Positions 12,001 through 27,000 of a stretch of 64,000 nucleotides of DNA are shown in pieces (position 1 is the stretch's first letter; each line of letters starts with the position of its first letter). This stretch comes from Hyposmocoma kahamanoa (lineage: Eukaryota > Arthropoda > Insecta > Lepidoptera > Cosmopterigidae). A model generated the notes under the pieces. That model made no database searches and had not been told where the DNA came from. It saw only the letters and a program-made list of their open reading frames with translations. Location of the stretch: positions 2,029,751 through 2,093,750 of the forward strand of contig NW_020653200.1 in NCBI RefSeq assembly GCF_003589595.1. The letters are read 5' to 3'. Both the position numbers and the translations under genes were made by a program.

Positions 12001-15000
12001 TTAGACTATAGATGTTCTGTGTTGGGGTACAGTAGAATAAGTCGCTCAGTCGCGAGAGGTACACTTAGCTAAAAGTTTTACGGGACTAACGTATTATTTT
12101 TTATCATATCAAGTGACTGGAAGAAACAGTCGTGCGCCTGGTGCTAAGCGACACACCTGTCTCTATAGACTTTAACTTCTATAAGTTGCAGTGCCACGGA
12201 GCTTTAAATCGCATAGATCTGAGGGGCACTGCCACTGCGCCTATCACCCCTAAATATAAGTAAACGAACGGAACGCAGTAATGGTCACATTACTGCTTGG
12301 CGGCAGATATACATACGTTAGGTGGCAGTACTTCCTTGGATGAGCTCTTTCACAAGAAGCTCTACGGTTGCTAAATTGCCTAACAAGTTACGACAAAAAG
12401 TTAGTAGTTGAATATTGTTTAATACAAACGAATTAGCAGAAACGCTTATAAATGTGGACCCCAAAATGGAAATTACTGCTTAGGGAATTAATCTAGCCTA
12501 ACACGTACTCGTACCACACTCATCCAAAAAATCTCACTTCTCCTCAAGTGATAACTGCAAATACACTGTGTTTAAGTTTAAGTACTGCCACCTTCCTATT
12601 TCTGCCGCCAAACAGTAATATTAGCTTTAATGTTTTCCTGTTTTGAAGGGTAAGTAAGGGTGCTGGTGAAATTACAGGTACATGGGACTTCTAACTTATG
12701 TTTCAGGGTGACGGGCGCAGTGGCAGTGCCCCTCAGATCTTTGCGATTTAAAGCTCTGCGTGGCGCTGCAACTGTTATGGACAGGCATGTAGCTTACCAT
12801 CAGGCGATTGATTTGTTCGTCCCATCAATTGATATTATAAAAAAGTAAGCGTATTTTAAATTAAAAACTATAACAGAATGTTTAGTTTTGATCTGGGGTT
12901 ACCAAACTTAACATTATGTTACACCAGTATGCATTGTTTGCGGCCAACTATTATAACGAATATTTTATGGCAATAAGCTATAAATATAACTGCAGGCGTT
13001 TAACACGTTTTGCACTGACGTCGTAAGTGTCACACATCGGTGTAACGCGATAATACCGCTACATTGGACCGAATTCTTCAAATTACGCACAGTTTTGTAA
13101 ATAAGCGCCGCTATTCTCAAAGTAGGTAATAATATATTACAAAATAAGTTTCCATTGTCTATGTTTTAACTATTCCTTGAAATACTTATCGAAAGTCTAC
13201 TCGTATATGGTTTCAACATTTCGAATGCCTGTTCAGTTAATTAGATAACTTTGAATAGGGAAATTTTGATAGGGGGAGATTTTAGTAAAACTTTACGGAT
13301 ATAAACAGAGCCTAATTAAGGAGTGTATGTGTTTTCTTTTAAAAATGGAGATAATCTAGCCGTTAATACCTAACGTATACAAATGGCGCAGCCGCAGGCG
13401 CGTCGCTGTACATCGGCGCGGGCGGCGGCGGCCGACCTGATTATGCGCAAACTAACTGCGCGCCGTAACGGTCCAAGAATGTAGTCGACAGCCGGCCCAG
13501 CGCGCGCCCGCTACTCAACCGAGAACTCTGAATTCGTACCTATTTTAGTATTTATTAATTCACAAAAAAGGAACAACGCGCACCCTGAACTGAATCAATT
13601 TAATGAAATCTTTTATTAATAGAATGCTAGTATATTCGCAATGACCTTAATATTTGATCTGAACTGACTAGAACATGGAAGGAACACATTGATTACTTAT
13701 TTATAACTCGATAGCACTATTAAATGTTCAATGTCTACAGAATACAGCAAAAGATGTTTTTTTTGTGTCTACATTAATTGCACTTTGCATTTACATAATT
13801 GCAATTCACAAAAAATAATTGCAATTAATTTCTAAAAATAAATAAGTACGTTTCTAAGCACACAATAAAGGTACCTACTTTTTTGGCAAGTATATATTTA
13901 CGACTGTACTCTACATTGCTTCCGTAAAACATTCAATTCGTGTACGATCAAATTTCTGTCAGCGCCGCACATTGATTCATTACCTGTTCAGTTTCCGCAC
14001 AGCGGTATATATCATCTGGCACGATCGATACGGACTTTCCCAAATTCTATTAAAGATGTCTGTGCACAGCCACTGACGCAACTAGAAAGCGCTTTCTACG
14101 CGGCAAAACCTTCACGATGGTAAAGTAAGCTTATTGCGCCGGTAACACGCGCATATCAGATTGTGTGGCTGCCATAAAGGAAAACCTTATTTAGTCTAGT
14201 TGGGCAACTCTTTCTGTGCTGCTTTCAAATTCAAAATGCTACCTATATACTTCAATGAGTGTTCTCTATGCTTTAGTTCAAATCTTTCTTCATAGTCAAA
14301 TACTTTTGAAGTCTTTATATAAATGTGAAATAGACAATTTACTCTTTCATAAAAACAAAATATAGGTATACATCTATAACTGTATCCAACTGGGTGACGA
14401 AATATCATAGAATTCTCATACACGGCGCTACGGCTAAAAAGTCGTTAAAAACCAAATACAAAGATCAATAAGCACATAGAAAAATTCGTAAGTTTCGTTC
14501 CGTGGCTTAGTTGGTATAGCGTCTGGCATGGTTTGCTACAAAATGTCGGTTCGAATCCGGCCGGATCAAAGCAATTTTTTCTGAGTGTTCGATCTTTGTA
14601 TTAATAATTATAACAAACTAGTGGAATATTTCACATAAAAATAAGAATATCATTTCAATAAAAATTTAAAATATACACCGTCATAAAAGCACGTCAAGCT
14701 CTTTGTAATGTCGGAAGTCGCCACGGAAGAAAAAAAGATGGAAGTACCTTAAGCCTCGATTACTATCAGAACCGATGTCGCCAAAACACGCACGCACATT
14801 TTACAAAATCTTGATATTGATTGGTAGTAGCTTCAAATTTAAAGAGAAATAACAAATTCTGGATTGTTAAGATAATTTAACTTTACCCTGTTGGCATATC
14901 GTCGTAAGTTCAATACCATCATGCCTTTTATTGGAAATTACGACGTTTTGATATTATTTTGAGGTTAATTGCTGAATGACGACAAATTAGAGTTATTAAT

Positions 15001-18000
15001 TTAGTTCTCCAAAAAAGAAGCGACCATATTGAAGGAGTGTAAGCTTTACTAGCGTTTCTTGTAACAAAAAAACTCTTTCGATAAACAGAAAATTGAAATT
15101 TATCAATTTATCAAATTTAACGAGTAATATTTTTGGTGCGGTTATCATTTTTGCACTCCAAAACAGCACAATAAGGCATTTTTCTAGGATTTTAGAGAAT
15201 TTGCACGAAAGAATGACACAACCATACCATACAAAAAGAAAATGGCGGACTGAGCTCAAATATGTCCTTCGAGACCTATAGTTGGCACGCGTCAAACGCT
15301 AACTAAGCACTTCTACTATATTTATTGTTCTGTGAACGTCACCTTCGACTGGGCATTAAATAGAGCTGAATTTAAAGCAAAGCTTGACGTACTCTCGACA
15401 CTGTTAACGACTATGAAGACCAATTGAGAATCGTTGTCTTTTAGGCCGGTGTCCAAAGTTAATTTCACATCCTTGAACTCAGAAAACACCGATTAACGCT
15501 GATCCAATTGACAGTAATGTATGACTGCAATCAAAAATAATAAATGTAATCGTCTTAAAACACCGTATGTTGAAGGTAACTTTCACCGACGTACTTTGTA
15601 CTTGACCTGTGACTCATTCCAAGGATGAGGAAAGTTGGCTTGACTCGATCGGGTCGTCGGCACACTTCCAGCAACTTCTTAGAGTGACTAATAAATAAAT
15701 CTGGCTGCACTCAGAAGGGTACGTTCTTGGAATGCGGCGACGCCTAAGCTACGTCACCTAGAGGAACTCTCTTTATAAGAATATCGTAGAAACTTTCTAT
15801 GATTGGCAGCTGTTATACTTGTTACAGTTTAGAAAAGTTCAAATTAATTCAAATATCAATTATACGCCATAATTCTTGTATTACGCATCCATAATTATGA
15901 TTGTGTCACCCGTTTGACACATTCACACAAGCCTGATTACTTGAATGAGGTTCAAAATTAATTGTTTTTTCCGACTTAACTATATGTGCATATTATTTAC
16001 TATCCATGTGGCCCACGGCCCAGCATTTGCGCTTTTGCTGTACCCGTACCTTGTCCGGGACGCAATCTTAATTTTTCGACACTTTTCCGAAAGAATCATT
16101 TCCATTTAAATGAGAGCATGAAGTCGATTGAATAAATGTCAGACATTGGAACGCAAGGGTACCGTATATTTGCGCTATCAAGTTGCATGTCCATCGTTAA
16201 CGCCACCCACAGCTGGAACTAACCCGGTCAGAACAACAAGCTAGCTGGAACAGACACAATGACAAATTGCTACAACTTCTAGACTTTAACTCGTTCGCAT
16301 TTGCGGTAGCCTAATGGTGTTAATCCCTGATAACAATAAATAACTAACCCAACGCAGATGTGTCCTGTCCTTAGATATAGGAAAAAGTCCTGACGCTTGT
16401 GCACGTATACGTAATTAAAGGTCATAGGCCTATACAGTCACCAAATACAAATTATCCTATAAAACCATTGCGCATCTCCTTCCTAAACGAGCTAACCACC
16501 CTAGCCCAATTAGAAGACCTTAGATAATCCTAGCGCGATTCCTGATGGTGCCATCATTTTCTGTCTGAAATGCATGTTGCCTGATATATATAATAATATA
16601 AAAGTATCGAGACTGCAGACGATATACTAGCACTTAATAGTTAATATATAGAACCCCACTTTACCGTAACCGGATAAAGAGTAATAGCTAGTTTTATATT
16701 CGGATCTGCACATTTGATACAGACAACACAATTTAAAGTAGCACTCAACATTTTAATAGTAAAACAGATGTCCACGTACAATTTCTCGTTGCACGTCGAG
16801 TGTGTACTGCCCACGGCCAGTGACCCGGTCAAGTGTACCCCCGGGCCACCACAGAGAGAAATTGATGAGTCGACTAAAGTAGATCAATTGTAGAGCATTT
16901 TCATTACTATGTAGTGTAGTCACATTTTCTATTGATTTCCTAATATAGAAATCTATTTGTTGTTCTAAATCAGTTAAAGACTGACAAGTTGGGTTTCTAC
17001 GCGTCGTATGCTATTTCTGCCGGGATCCTTTCTCCACTCGATATGTTCTTTTCCACCACACTCAGTTAGTAGCAGTAGTGCTTCTTGTGAAAGAGTTCGT
17101 CCAGGTTAGTACTGCCCCCTTACCTATTACTGCTGCCCAGCAGTAATGTCAGCATTATTGTGTTTTCAAGGGTAAGGGAGCCGATGAAATTACAGGTACA
17201 TGTCAACTTATGTCTTATGGTGACTGGTGCAGTGGCAGTGCCCCTCAGATCTTTGTGATTTAAAGCTCTGCGTAGCGCGGCAACTGTTATGGACAGGCAT
17301 GTAGCTTACCTTCAGGCGCATGACTTGTTCGTCCCGTAAAAAAAACTCTAATACCCTTTCTTTCTGTCGTCGTTACGCTCAAAACATAGTGCTTAACAGT
17401 TAAGCCAACCAAAACTAAAAGCACTTGAATTGCATTGTTTATGATGTCCCAATTCCCTTTTCTCCTCTTGCAGCGAACGCAAATTTATTTCCAATAGACA
17501 GACTGGATTATACTGATATTTTATACCTGGATAAAGAAACGTAATTATCCTGTAAAATGCGTATAAGGTTTGTTTTCGGATTTCTTAATTTTATTATGCA
17601 CTCAACTCCAATAACTGCCCGTCCATCAGACAGGAACCTTCACGTCCATTCTCTTCTTCAATCAATTAGATTTCCTCTAAACAACTTTTGGCCGTCCTCT
17701 TTGCTTCTTTGCAACTTTAGAAACGCTGTCTAAGCTTCAAACACTTTATCGAAGTACACTTTTTCATTTTATCTTCCTAATCTTTTATCTCCATAATAGG
17801 TACTAACTATTAATGTACTCATAATATGTTTCTGTTACAAGTTTGTTATTTATTATATATATGTATATATTAATAATTAAGGAGCATTACCTATTAATAA
17901 AATTTTAATTATTACTAAATACTCTTTAAATGTACCCTCTATTTTGGTATAGCAAGTCTACCTAGAACAAATTTCGGCTTAGGAATAAGGTTCTCATTGG

Positions 18001-21000
18001 AAAAAACTTCCCATGATTTCTTACTACGGTTAGTGAAGTAATGCCTTATCGGCGCGAGCGCATTATCATATCTGAAGAGAACAACAGGTAAACATGAGCT
18101 TTTATCGGTCATAATATGAACTTCCATAGATAATCCGTCGTAGTTACATGTGGGTAACAAGTGCTTAATTCTTCTTTCATTATATCTATTACTTTTAATC
18201 TGGAAGAGGAATTTTAAAAAGGAGACTTGAAGAGTTCAACTCCAACTTTCTACCCGGAGGCTGTTCTATTCATGCAAAAGCAAAAACACATTACTTCGTG
18301 TTAGACGACTCATCCATCTACAGGCAAAATAAGTTATTGTTACTTCACAAGCGCTTAATTCCACTTTCATATTAAAAAAATTACTTGCGAAAGAACGACC
18401 TTTTTTAGTATTTACGATTTCTTTAAAATTTGATTCTTTAAAATCACTGTTTGCAAATAAATCATCAAATTGTAACACGAATCACATGTTACCTGTGTAT
18501 GTGTAAGCAGAACATCTTATGTTTTAAGGTCTAAAGTGTCCTTATCTTTACTATCATTTATTAGGTATGTCCCTCTGTTTTTCTTGAACCCAACAGTACT
18601 TCGAGTATCTCTCGAAAACGCTTTAGATTTGCAGGTACAATTTTCGAAAACAGTCGCCCCCAATTTTCAACTCATCGTTAGGTACTCTTCGGTTTTTTTC
18701 TCAATCACATCTTGAGATAGCGTGAAAACAACAGAAAAACCACATTTTGACGCATTTAAAAACTATATAACAGTTGTAAAGTCGGCTTTATGCAGATGGG
18801 ATAAGGTATAGTTATTCGCTGTTGTGTTTCTTGTTGTGCATTTGATAACTTGGTTTTAACTGAGGGGTCACCACGCTTTCTTGGGTAGGATAATGGTTCT
18901 GCAACTAAATGCAGCTATTACAGTGCTTCAAATCGTTTTATGTCGTTCACTATGCACCCGCATCGGAGCCGTTCCAACATTGAATATTACTGTTATTAGG
19001 ATTGTTATGGCTATTTACTGTTTATTGCGCGTTCGCCCTGGTAATTTTTATGTCTAATAACCTACACATACTTCCCCTTTACCAACAGTAAAAGGTACTA
19101 TTATTATACATACACGCCACGAAAACAAAACACACAATGTGAGCCACAATTACAACTTGGACTTATCTTTGTCTTCCTAAGCGATTAATCTCACTATTTC
19201 TGTTGTACCGTTCTGTTAACAGAACTACTGGTACTTTTCTTCCCATTTGTTCTGTTAACATACAGTAGTTCTGTCGGTTCTGTCCGATTATTCCTACTAG
19301 TTCTATTATATACCGTACTGTTGACAGAACTACTGGCATTTCCTTACTACGATTTACGATTCCCAGTAGTTCTGTCAAACTGATACCTATATTAGCATAC
19401 CTGGAAGACTCTACAGTTTTCAATGCAAGCTTTTTCTTTATGTAAACGCCACAATCTCACCTAATGCTAAGGATTATTATTATAGATGTTATGCGACGAT
19501 TATATATTTATCTAGCAAACAGGTATTCTCTCTAATCTTGAATGGTTCTAAACTGTAGCATTCGAAAAATATAAATGCAAGTAGTACATTCCATTACTTA
19601 ATTTACCTTCTAAATATCCTAGAGCCTAGACTAAAAAATAGTGTTAGTCAAGATTTTCGGGTTCAGTAAGAACTTATCCCAATATTGGTGTGATAATATA
19701 TGAAAAATGTCAATTTTTCAGGAGAGAAGTTTAAATCACTTTTTATGCTTTTTTATAATTAAATATGAGAATTATAAAATTACACATATACATTTACATA
19801 TTACTTTAGTAACAGTAGAGCTCCTTGTGAGAGAGTTCGTCCAGGGAAGTACTGCCACCTTGCCTATTTCTGCCGCCAAGCAGTAATGTGAGCATTACTG
19901 CATTCCGATTCAGAAGGGTAAGGGTGCTGGTGAAATTACAGGCACATGGGACTTGTCCACTTATGTTTCAGGGTAACTGGCTCCGTCCCTCAGACCTTTG
20001 CGATTAAAAGCTCTGAATGGCATTGCAACAGTTATGGATAGGCGTGTCTCTTAACACCAAACGCACGACGTGTTCGTCCTGGCACTTAGTATTATAAAAA
20101 AAAATACTTTTATAACGTTCATATGAATAAAGAATACGATGTTATGATAGTCTTGAAGTTTTAAAACCCTACTCATCTAATTTTCGATTATAAGCACGAC
20201 AGGTTATTATGATTCACTACCCTAAGGTCCTAATCTACGCAGAATCGAGACAAAACGCAACATCCGTCAGCTGGAAAAGAGCAGTTTGTGCGATGCTACA
20301 CACAAACTGTTGTTTGCTTGTGCTATCATCATGTCGCACTGATATCACAATAGTGTTGTAACTGAAAATATGTGAAATTTAATATTATATCATTATTGAA
20401 CGTAAAATTTGATTCTGTACACGTCAAAAAAACCGTCGTTACTTAACTCAAAATGAGACGCACTTTATGTAAGCTAGTTCTGGTCAAAATAAGCCATATT
20501 GAAAAAGATTAAATTATTTTTTCCATTTTATTTTTAAATATATTTGAAAAATTATTTGTGTCGACAATAAACTATAACATACATTTTAATGATTTTTTGC
20601 GGGATTTTGATTGATTCTGAGAAAGTCCACTTTTTGAGTTAATACACTATTGTATTAACAGTGTGATGTAATATCTTACAAGATTGCTTATAAACTGCAG
20701 ACATTTTAATTTTAACAGTAGAAAATGAAAATTTCGTTGTTTATTCTCCACTACGTCACACATTACTTTCACTAAAACGTTGTCCGCGCGGTCAAGTCGT
20801 CGGTCATACATAACTCGGCCTTTGTTCACGGAAGGTCACGACCCGACTCGCGCGTTAAGCCCGTAACCAAGTGATTATTGGACAGTGTCTGCACCCGCGC
20901 ACGTGATAAACACGAGATTAGACCATGCAATTACGCACTTCACGGCTGTTTGTAGAGCGAATAGAATAGAGCGAGTAAAAGTGAAATCCACGAAAGTGCG

Positions 21001-24000
21001 ACATTTTAGGTTATTACATTTTTTTTACATTACGGAAAGCTTTTTAAATAATTAATCTACATCAATTCGCACCCCTCATGGAAGAATGGCATAAGTGAAG
21101 TTACGTCAAAAATGTTTATTGCTCCATTAGATACAGAAAAATATATAAGTTACTTCTTGTAACTGTCCACTAATATTGGCGACAGAGTTACAAGAATTGG
21201 AGAGGATGTGGGTTATACTTTTCTGTATCTAATGGAGCAATAAACATTTTTGGCGTAACTTCACTTATGCCATTCTTCCATGAGGGGTGCGATTGTTGTT
21301 AATTATTTAAAAAGCTTTCCGTTATTAGCACATTAAGTTACCTTATAATTCTAAAGATTGTTGTTAAAATAAGAATAAATAATAAATACCATTAAGTACA
21401 TGAAAAATTTAATGTTCGGCATAGAAGGGAATATAACCAAAAAATAATTACGTTGCATGAAGGGGCTACTATCTCGCTAGAGTTGCTAAATTGCCGTTTA
21501 TCATAGTCGATAATGTAAAAAGAGCAAAGCATCGAAGCATATTCCAAGCCGCAACTACAAAGTAGACTCATCTTATGCCGTGAGATTCGATCAAGCGCGC
21601 TTTCGCCCGCCGAAAGCCGTAACACGAATCGCACGGAACATTTCCGAATTCGGAATGGTAGGTACCGAATAAGTTCCGGACATTCGGCCGATGACGGTCT
21701 ATTTGTCATGCTATATAGATGACTTTCCATTCAAACATATTTTGTACTAATATACAATGAAGCAAAACTCTTTCAAATCATATGCTTCAATAAGAATAAA
21801 ACTCTCCAGGTGCCAAAATATCCCATCACCTGACAAACAAGTTAAAATCGATATGAGCGTTGATATATCCAGACGTATTTCCCATGAAGGTTTTATTTAG
21901 ATTCCATGTAACGGAGTGGAACCGACGCATGACAGGAAATTGGAATCTGCGATGACTTATGATACATTGTCTACGATCATAGTAAAATCGCTAAAATGCC
22001 CCGAAGAATCGTTTAAACGTGAGAATTCGCTGACGCGTAGAACGGTATTGCTTGTATTCAGAAAATCGTTGATCGATCGATAGTGCTCTTTTTTGTCATG
22101 TTTTAACAGCAGCGGCGTTAAAAGGAAGTCCACTATCATTAAAACTACTAAAATTATATTTAGAGTAATCTTTACCAATATCTGCAAGAAAGAAAGTCAA
22201 ACATAAACTTAAAATACCGAACTTTTTTTTTTTTTTTTATTGTGACTCGGCAAAATGACTGCACCGCGCCTGATGGAAAGTGCGAATACAGTCCAGAGAT
22301 GAGAGTAACGGATGGAAAACACAAATATCTTCACTCCGTCACTATCATTTTGTCGGTCTGGCAATTAGGTTTGTAATTTGTATTCCTGTTGTTAGGTTTT
22401 TTTTTTAAATAATAATAATGTAATTATTTCCAAGCGTTATTTCAAACCAAAAAATTAAATCTAGGATAAGGTTAGAACATTACAAGATAGATTCCCTGAC
22501 TTTCAAAGTAGGATAACCTGTGACTTGAGAGCCTGTGTTTTGCCGTGTCTTAATGAACAACCTTACTACAAAAAAATAAGAGTGACAACAAGGTGTGTAT
22601 GTATTAATTTGAAACGAGAAAAAAAGTAAAGTATAATAATGTAAAAAAAATGTAAAAGAAAAAAAAGAGTATGTCACTCATACTTTTACACGAATGTGGT
22701 TGAACCACAGCGCAGCTGCAGCGCTAACTGTACCAATGATGATAAAGGCACAAATCAGTACCAGTGAAATCTACCTACCATTAACGATATTTTATGAAAA
22801 CTTTTAAACGTGACCTGAGGTGTAGCTATTGTTTTATACCTGAAACCTGACGTCCAATTCCAAAGCTAGCAGCAACTCGATGACAGCTTGCATCTTCTGG
22901 TCCACTTTGAACCACTTCCACCACAACACTGTAGCGTTTATCCCGAACAGAATAAAGCCGAGCACCACCAGATATACCTGGCAACGCACTTAAACTCTGA
23001 CTATCTAGAACCGATTGGAATAAACAGATCACATATTATCGCCAGGTCAGTATTGCTAAATAATTAAGAACCGCGACGCAATTGCAAAAATACAATACTT
23101 GCAACGACCATAAATGTGACTAAAAATCATAAATACAATGCTTGCAACGACCATAAATGTGACTAAAAATCATGATTGACTTGACTGAGTAATTGTAAGT
23201 TAGTAGTTCTATTTAAAATATGTATTTTTGTTGTTTAAGTATTCAGAGTTTTCAAATAAATATGATGGACTTAGATAGGTACCACTAAGAACTCTTTCAC
23301 AACGGTAACAGTAGAGCTCCATGTAAAAGAGTTCGCCCAGTGATGTACTGCCACCTTCTCTATTTCTGCCGCCAAGCAGTAATGTTAGCATTGCTGCGTT
23401 CCGGTTTTGAAGGGTAAGCAGCTAGTGAAATTACAGGCACATGTCAACTTATGTCTCAGGGTGATGGGCGCAGTGACAATGCACCTCAGATCTTTGCGAT
23501 TTAAAGCTCTGCATGGCACTTAGTATCATAAAAAAAATACCCACCTGAAATATAAACGCTTCACACTTTATACTGGTAACGGCAAACGCGAGCCCCACAT
23601 GGCTGATGACGTAGGTAACTATGAGTCCTTCACTCATGGTGACCTCGAACCGGAATACGCGAACGTAATTCACTTGCACCAACAACATAATTGTCAAAGC
23701 TACCAATGACAACAGTCGAATTATTATTAATGCTAAAGGATATCCCATAATAATCTAAGTATATTGTTCGCGCCTGGATCACACGGGTGGTATACGACAT
23801 AGTAGCTGCCTATGCCTCTGAAAGACTACGATAGCTTGTTCATTCTTCGGCCTGCAAACAAAATTATTTGGCCCTTGTCGTGTTTGTCTTGTAATTAAAA
23901 CGTCATTCCAGTTGTGTTTTCTATGTAAGAAATTTGGTTGACACATAATATACGATAGCGCACGAAATTTAAAAATTGTACGAAAACGTTATTGTGTCTA

Positions 24001-27000
24001 AATGTTATAAATTTGTTTAAAAATTCAATATGCAAGCGACACTAATAATTATTCCAAGACAATTTCCAGGTGCTTTTAAATCTTAGACTATGGAAACCAA
24101 TTTGTTGTTTGACAATGAGTGTCAGAACATTATGAATCACAAAGAGGATTTGATGGAAAAGATTTCTTCACTATTGAGACAAAATTTCTTCGTGATCGCC
24201 ATAATTTTTGTATTATTCTTATAAAACTTACACTGGCACAAGCCTATTATCCTTAGAGAAAAAAATAAAGGATTATTGATTAAGAAAAAAATATTGTTAT
24301 AAAAGTGACACTGGCGCAAGACGAGCCTATTATAGTGGCCGCCATATTTATAAACCTTTCTAATTTGTGAAGGAAACAATAACAAATCTACTTAACCATA
24401 TCGCTTATAATAATATAAGATGAAAAAAAATACATATACTATTACTGTAGATAAGACAGTTTAGGTTAGACTGACGTTTTCAACGTCCTTGTGAGAAGTT
24501 TGTGATATAATTCTAAAATATTTTGCAGTGAACTAGAAGTAGCAATATAATTTTGGTTTAGTGCTTTGTTTGAATACACAGGGAGCCAGTGAAATAGTTC
24601 GTCACAGTGTTTTGTAAGTTGATTTATTTGTTGTAGGTTGGGCGTTAGCGAAATGCCCATTCCCGGGTGCGCCAGCGCACTCAAGGGTGTCGTTCTCGGA
24701 CGAGGCGCTGGCGGAGGGCTCCGTGGCGACGTACGAATGCGAGCTGGGTTTTGAATTGCTGGGCCCAGCGCGGCGTATCTGCGGCGACGATGGCCGATGG
24801 ACGCCTGATGGTATACCTTTCTGTGGTAAGTATCTCATATTCAAGTTTTGCATATCTCTTGCAGCAATCATCTGAGTAAAAACAGCTCGGTTTTTGGTGA
24901 TAATACGTCTCCATCGATTTCACTCCATAATAACCAGCGACTGAATCAGCCTAGGTCACTGCTACTGCATTATTTTGCTATCTCTTCCATTTGTAGCGAG
25001 CATGTGCAATACTCTTCCCATATGTAGGTTTAATACTAAACCTAATCCAAGCCATAATAATAATCTCAGTGCAGAGTACTAAAAAAACCGACCTCAAAAG
25101 TACGTGGAATTACGTCTATTTGCTAAGTTTTATTGAAATATCCTTAAATTCGTCACTATGGTCCGGAGCACTCCATTCTTATGTCGTTGATATTCCACCT
25201 ATTCGCACTAAGCGTTTTGCTTCCTCCTTTCTGATGCGTACGGCCGTAATGCTCTACGGCATCTGTATTTCCCGAAAAGTACAATTTGGGGCTATTCAAG
25301 GCTAGAGTGAATAGGCATTTTTTTTAGGCAAACGCGTCCCATCGTCGGTCACATCGTCGCTTAACATCAGGTGAGATTGTGGCCAAGCGTGTGTCTATTA
25401 TATATATTTAAAAAAAATGTAGGACTTGACACTGGAGATAATAAAAATCGGCTCTCACTACTCTAAGAATATTGAGAGAAAAACGCCTTGAATCGGAGAA
25501 ATAGCCAAATCAACCATTAAAAAATTGCTCCTCAAGGAAATTTAGGCGCTATTTATAAAAATGTATCTTCATGCGTGAACAGCCACCCTTAGAGGTGGAT
25601 GATTTCCTACAAATCGAAATGGGACCACTCCATAGTGGTACTTCCATAAGTATCCCTTTTCCAACAAAAAAAGAATCATGAAAATCGGTTCACAAATACC
25701 GGAGTTATCGCGTAACGTACATACAAAAAAAAACATACAGTCGAATTGAGAACCTCCTCCTTTTTTGATGTCGGTTAAAAAATTAAATTAAAAAAATGTA
25801 AAGAACCTTACCGAACAATAAAGAACAGAGTATTCTAAATTATAAAAGTTACGTATATACATATATATGTATGTTTATCAAATTATTTTTAATGGAGTTA
25901 CGTAATCGGCAACGTGTAGTAATAAAACTATCAATCCACGTATTCCTCGAACACGCATTTCATACATTATATTTTCTCTCTCAATGTAGTGCCGTAGAGA
26001 ACCAATGATGTAAGTATAATTTTGTAATGGGTATGATTACAAAAGTTATTCCAATTTCACGCTTTTCTTTCACACGTTACATTTAGGTGTTAGTGTATGG
26101 GGACGTTTCACGTAACATAACATGCATTAATTATGTTACGTCCATGCCTAGTTTGTCGCACTTCATACATTATAGAGGATTGTGTATGTATCATACCAAG
26201 ACTTACTAACCTATTTCTTAAATTCGCATTTTCCTTTTTATTATTAAAATATTTGCCTAACGTAGCGAATACGAAACGCTACAGCCACTTATACGTAATT
26301 CGTCACCGTAAGTAGTGCGCTTGTGCCTCCGTTTTCATCCGGGCGAAAACTTCGTATCTGTTATAAAGTACTGTTCAGTAGATGTACAAGACGTCGTCAG
26401 GTTCTCATTAATGAATTTGATTTGATTAGTATCATCTTCCTATTCACATAACGCGTGAGGTTAAGGTATATTATATTAATAATATATTAATATTAAATTT
26501 ATTATTTAACCACCTGCTTACTTACACGAATAATCTGAAAAGAATTGAAGGGTTTTATTGACAATAAAGGCACTTTTGTTTCACAAAATGGTCATCCACT
26601 CCTTGTCATTTTTTTTATAATACCAAGTGAGGGGACGAACAAGTCGTGCGCCTGGTGGTAAGCGACAGGCCTGTCCATATCAATTGCCGCAGTGGCATTC
26701 AGAGCTCTAAATCGCAAAGATTTGAGGGGCAATGCCACTGTGCTCGTCACTCTGAGACAAACGTTGCCAAGTCCCATGTACCTGTAATTTCACCAATATC
26801 CTTACCTATAGATATGAAATACCAAATGTACTAAACATTCAGAGAAACGATGGCCTCGAGAATTCAAGAACATTTATTACATATGTGTAAGTAAGTAAGC
26901 AAAGGAAAAAGTTAATCATTGATTGAAGTTGTGTCACTGCGTCAATCGTGACACTGTGCGCACCTGCGCCCGCGCATGACTCTGACCCACTTTTACTTTC

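Noticed and set aside
14496..14574. Possible tRNA gene
   Set aside because: T-arm and parts of the D-arm look right, but the anticodon stem cannot pair and the acceptor stem has two mismatches. It is tRNA-like cargo of the TIR element.
22826..23032. 68-codon minus-strand ORF resembling a helix-turn-helix (VAASFGIGRQ)
   Set aside because: The same DNA in another frame is a well-bounded exon of the nested membrane protein, which explains the open frame.
24602..24923. Several antisense and off-frame ORFs over fw exon 2
   Set aside because: They are shadows of the GC-rich CCP1 exon.
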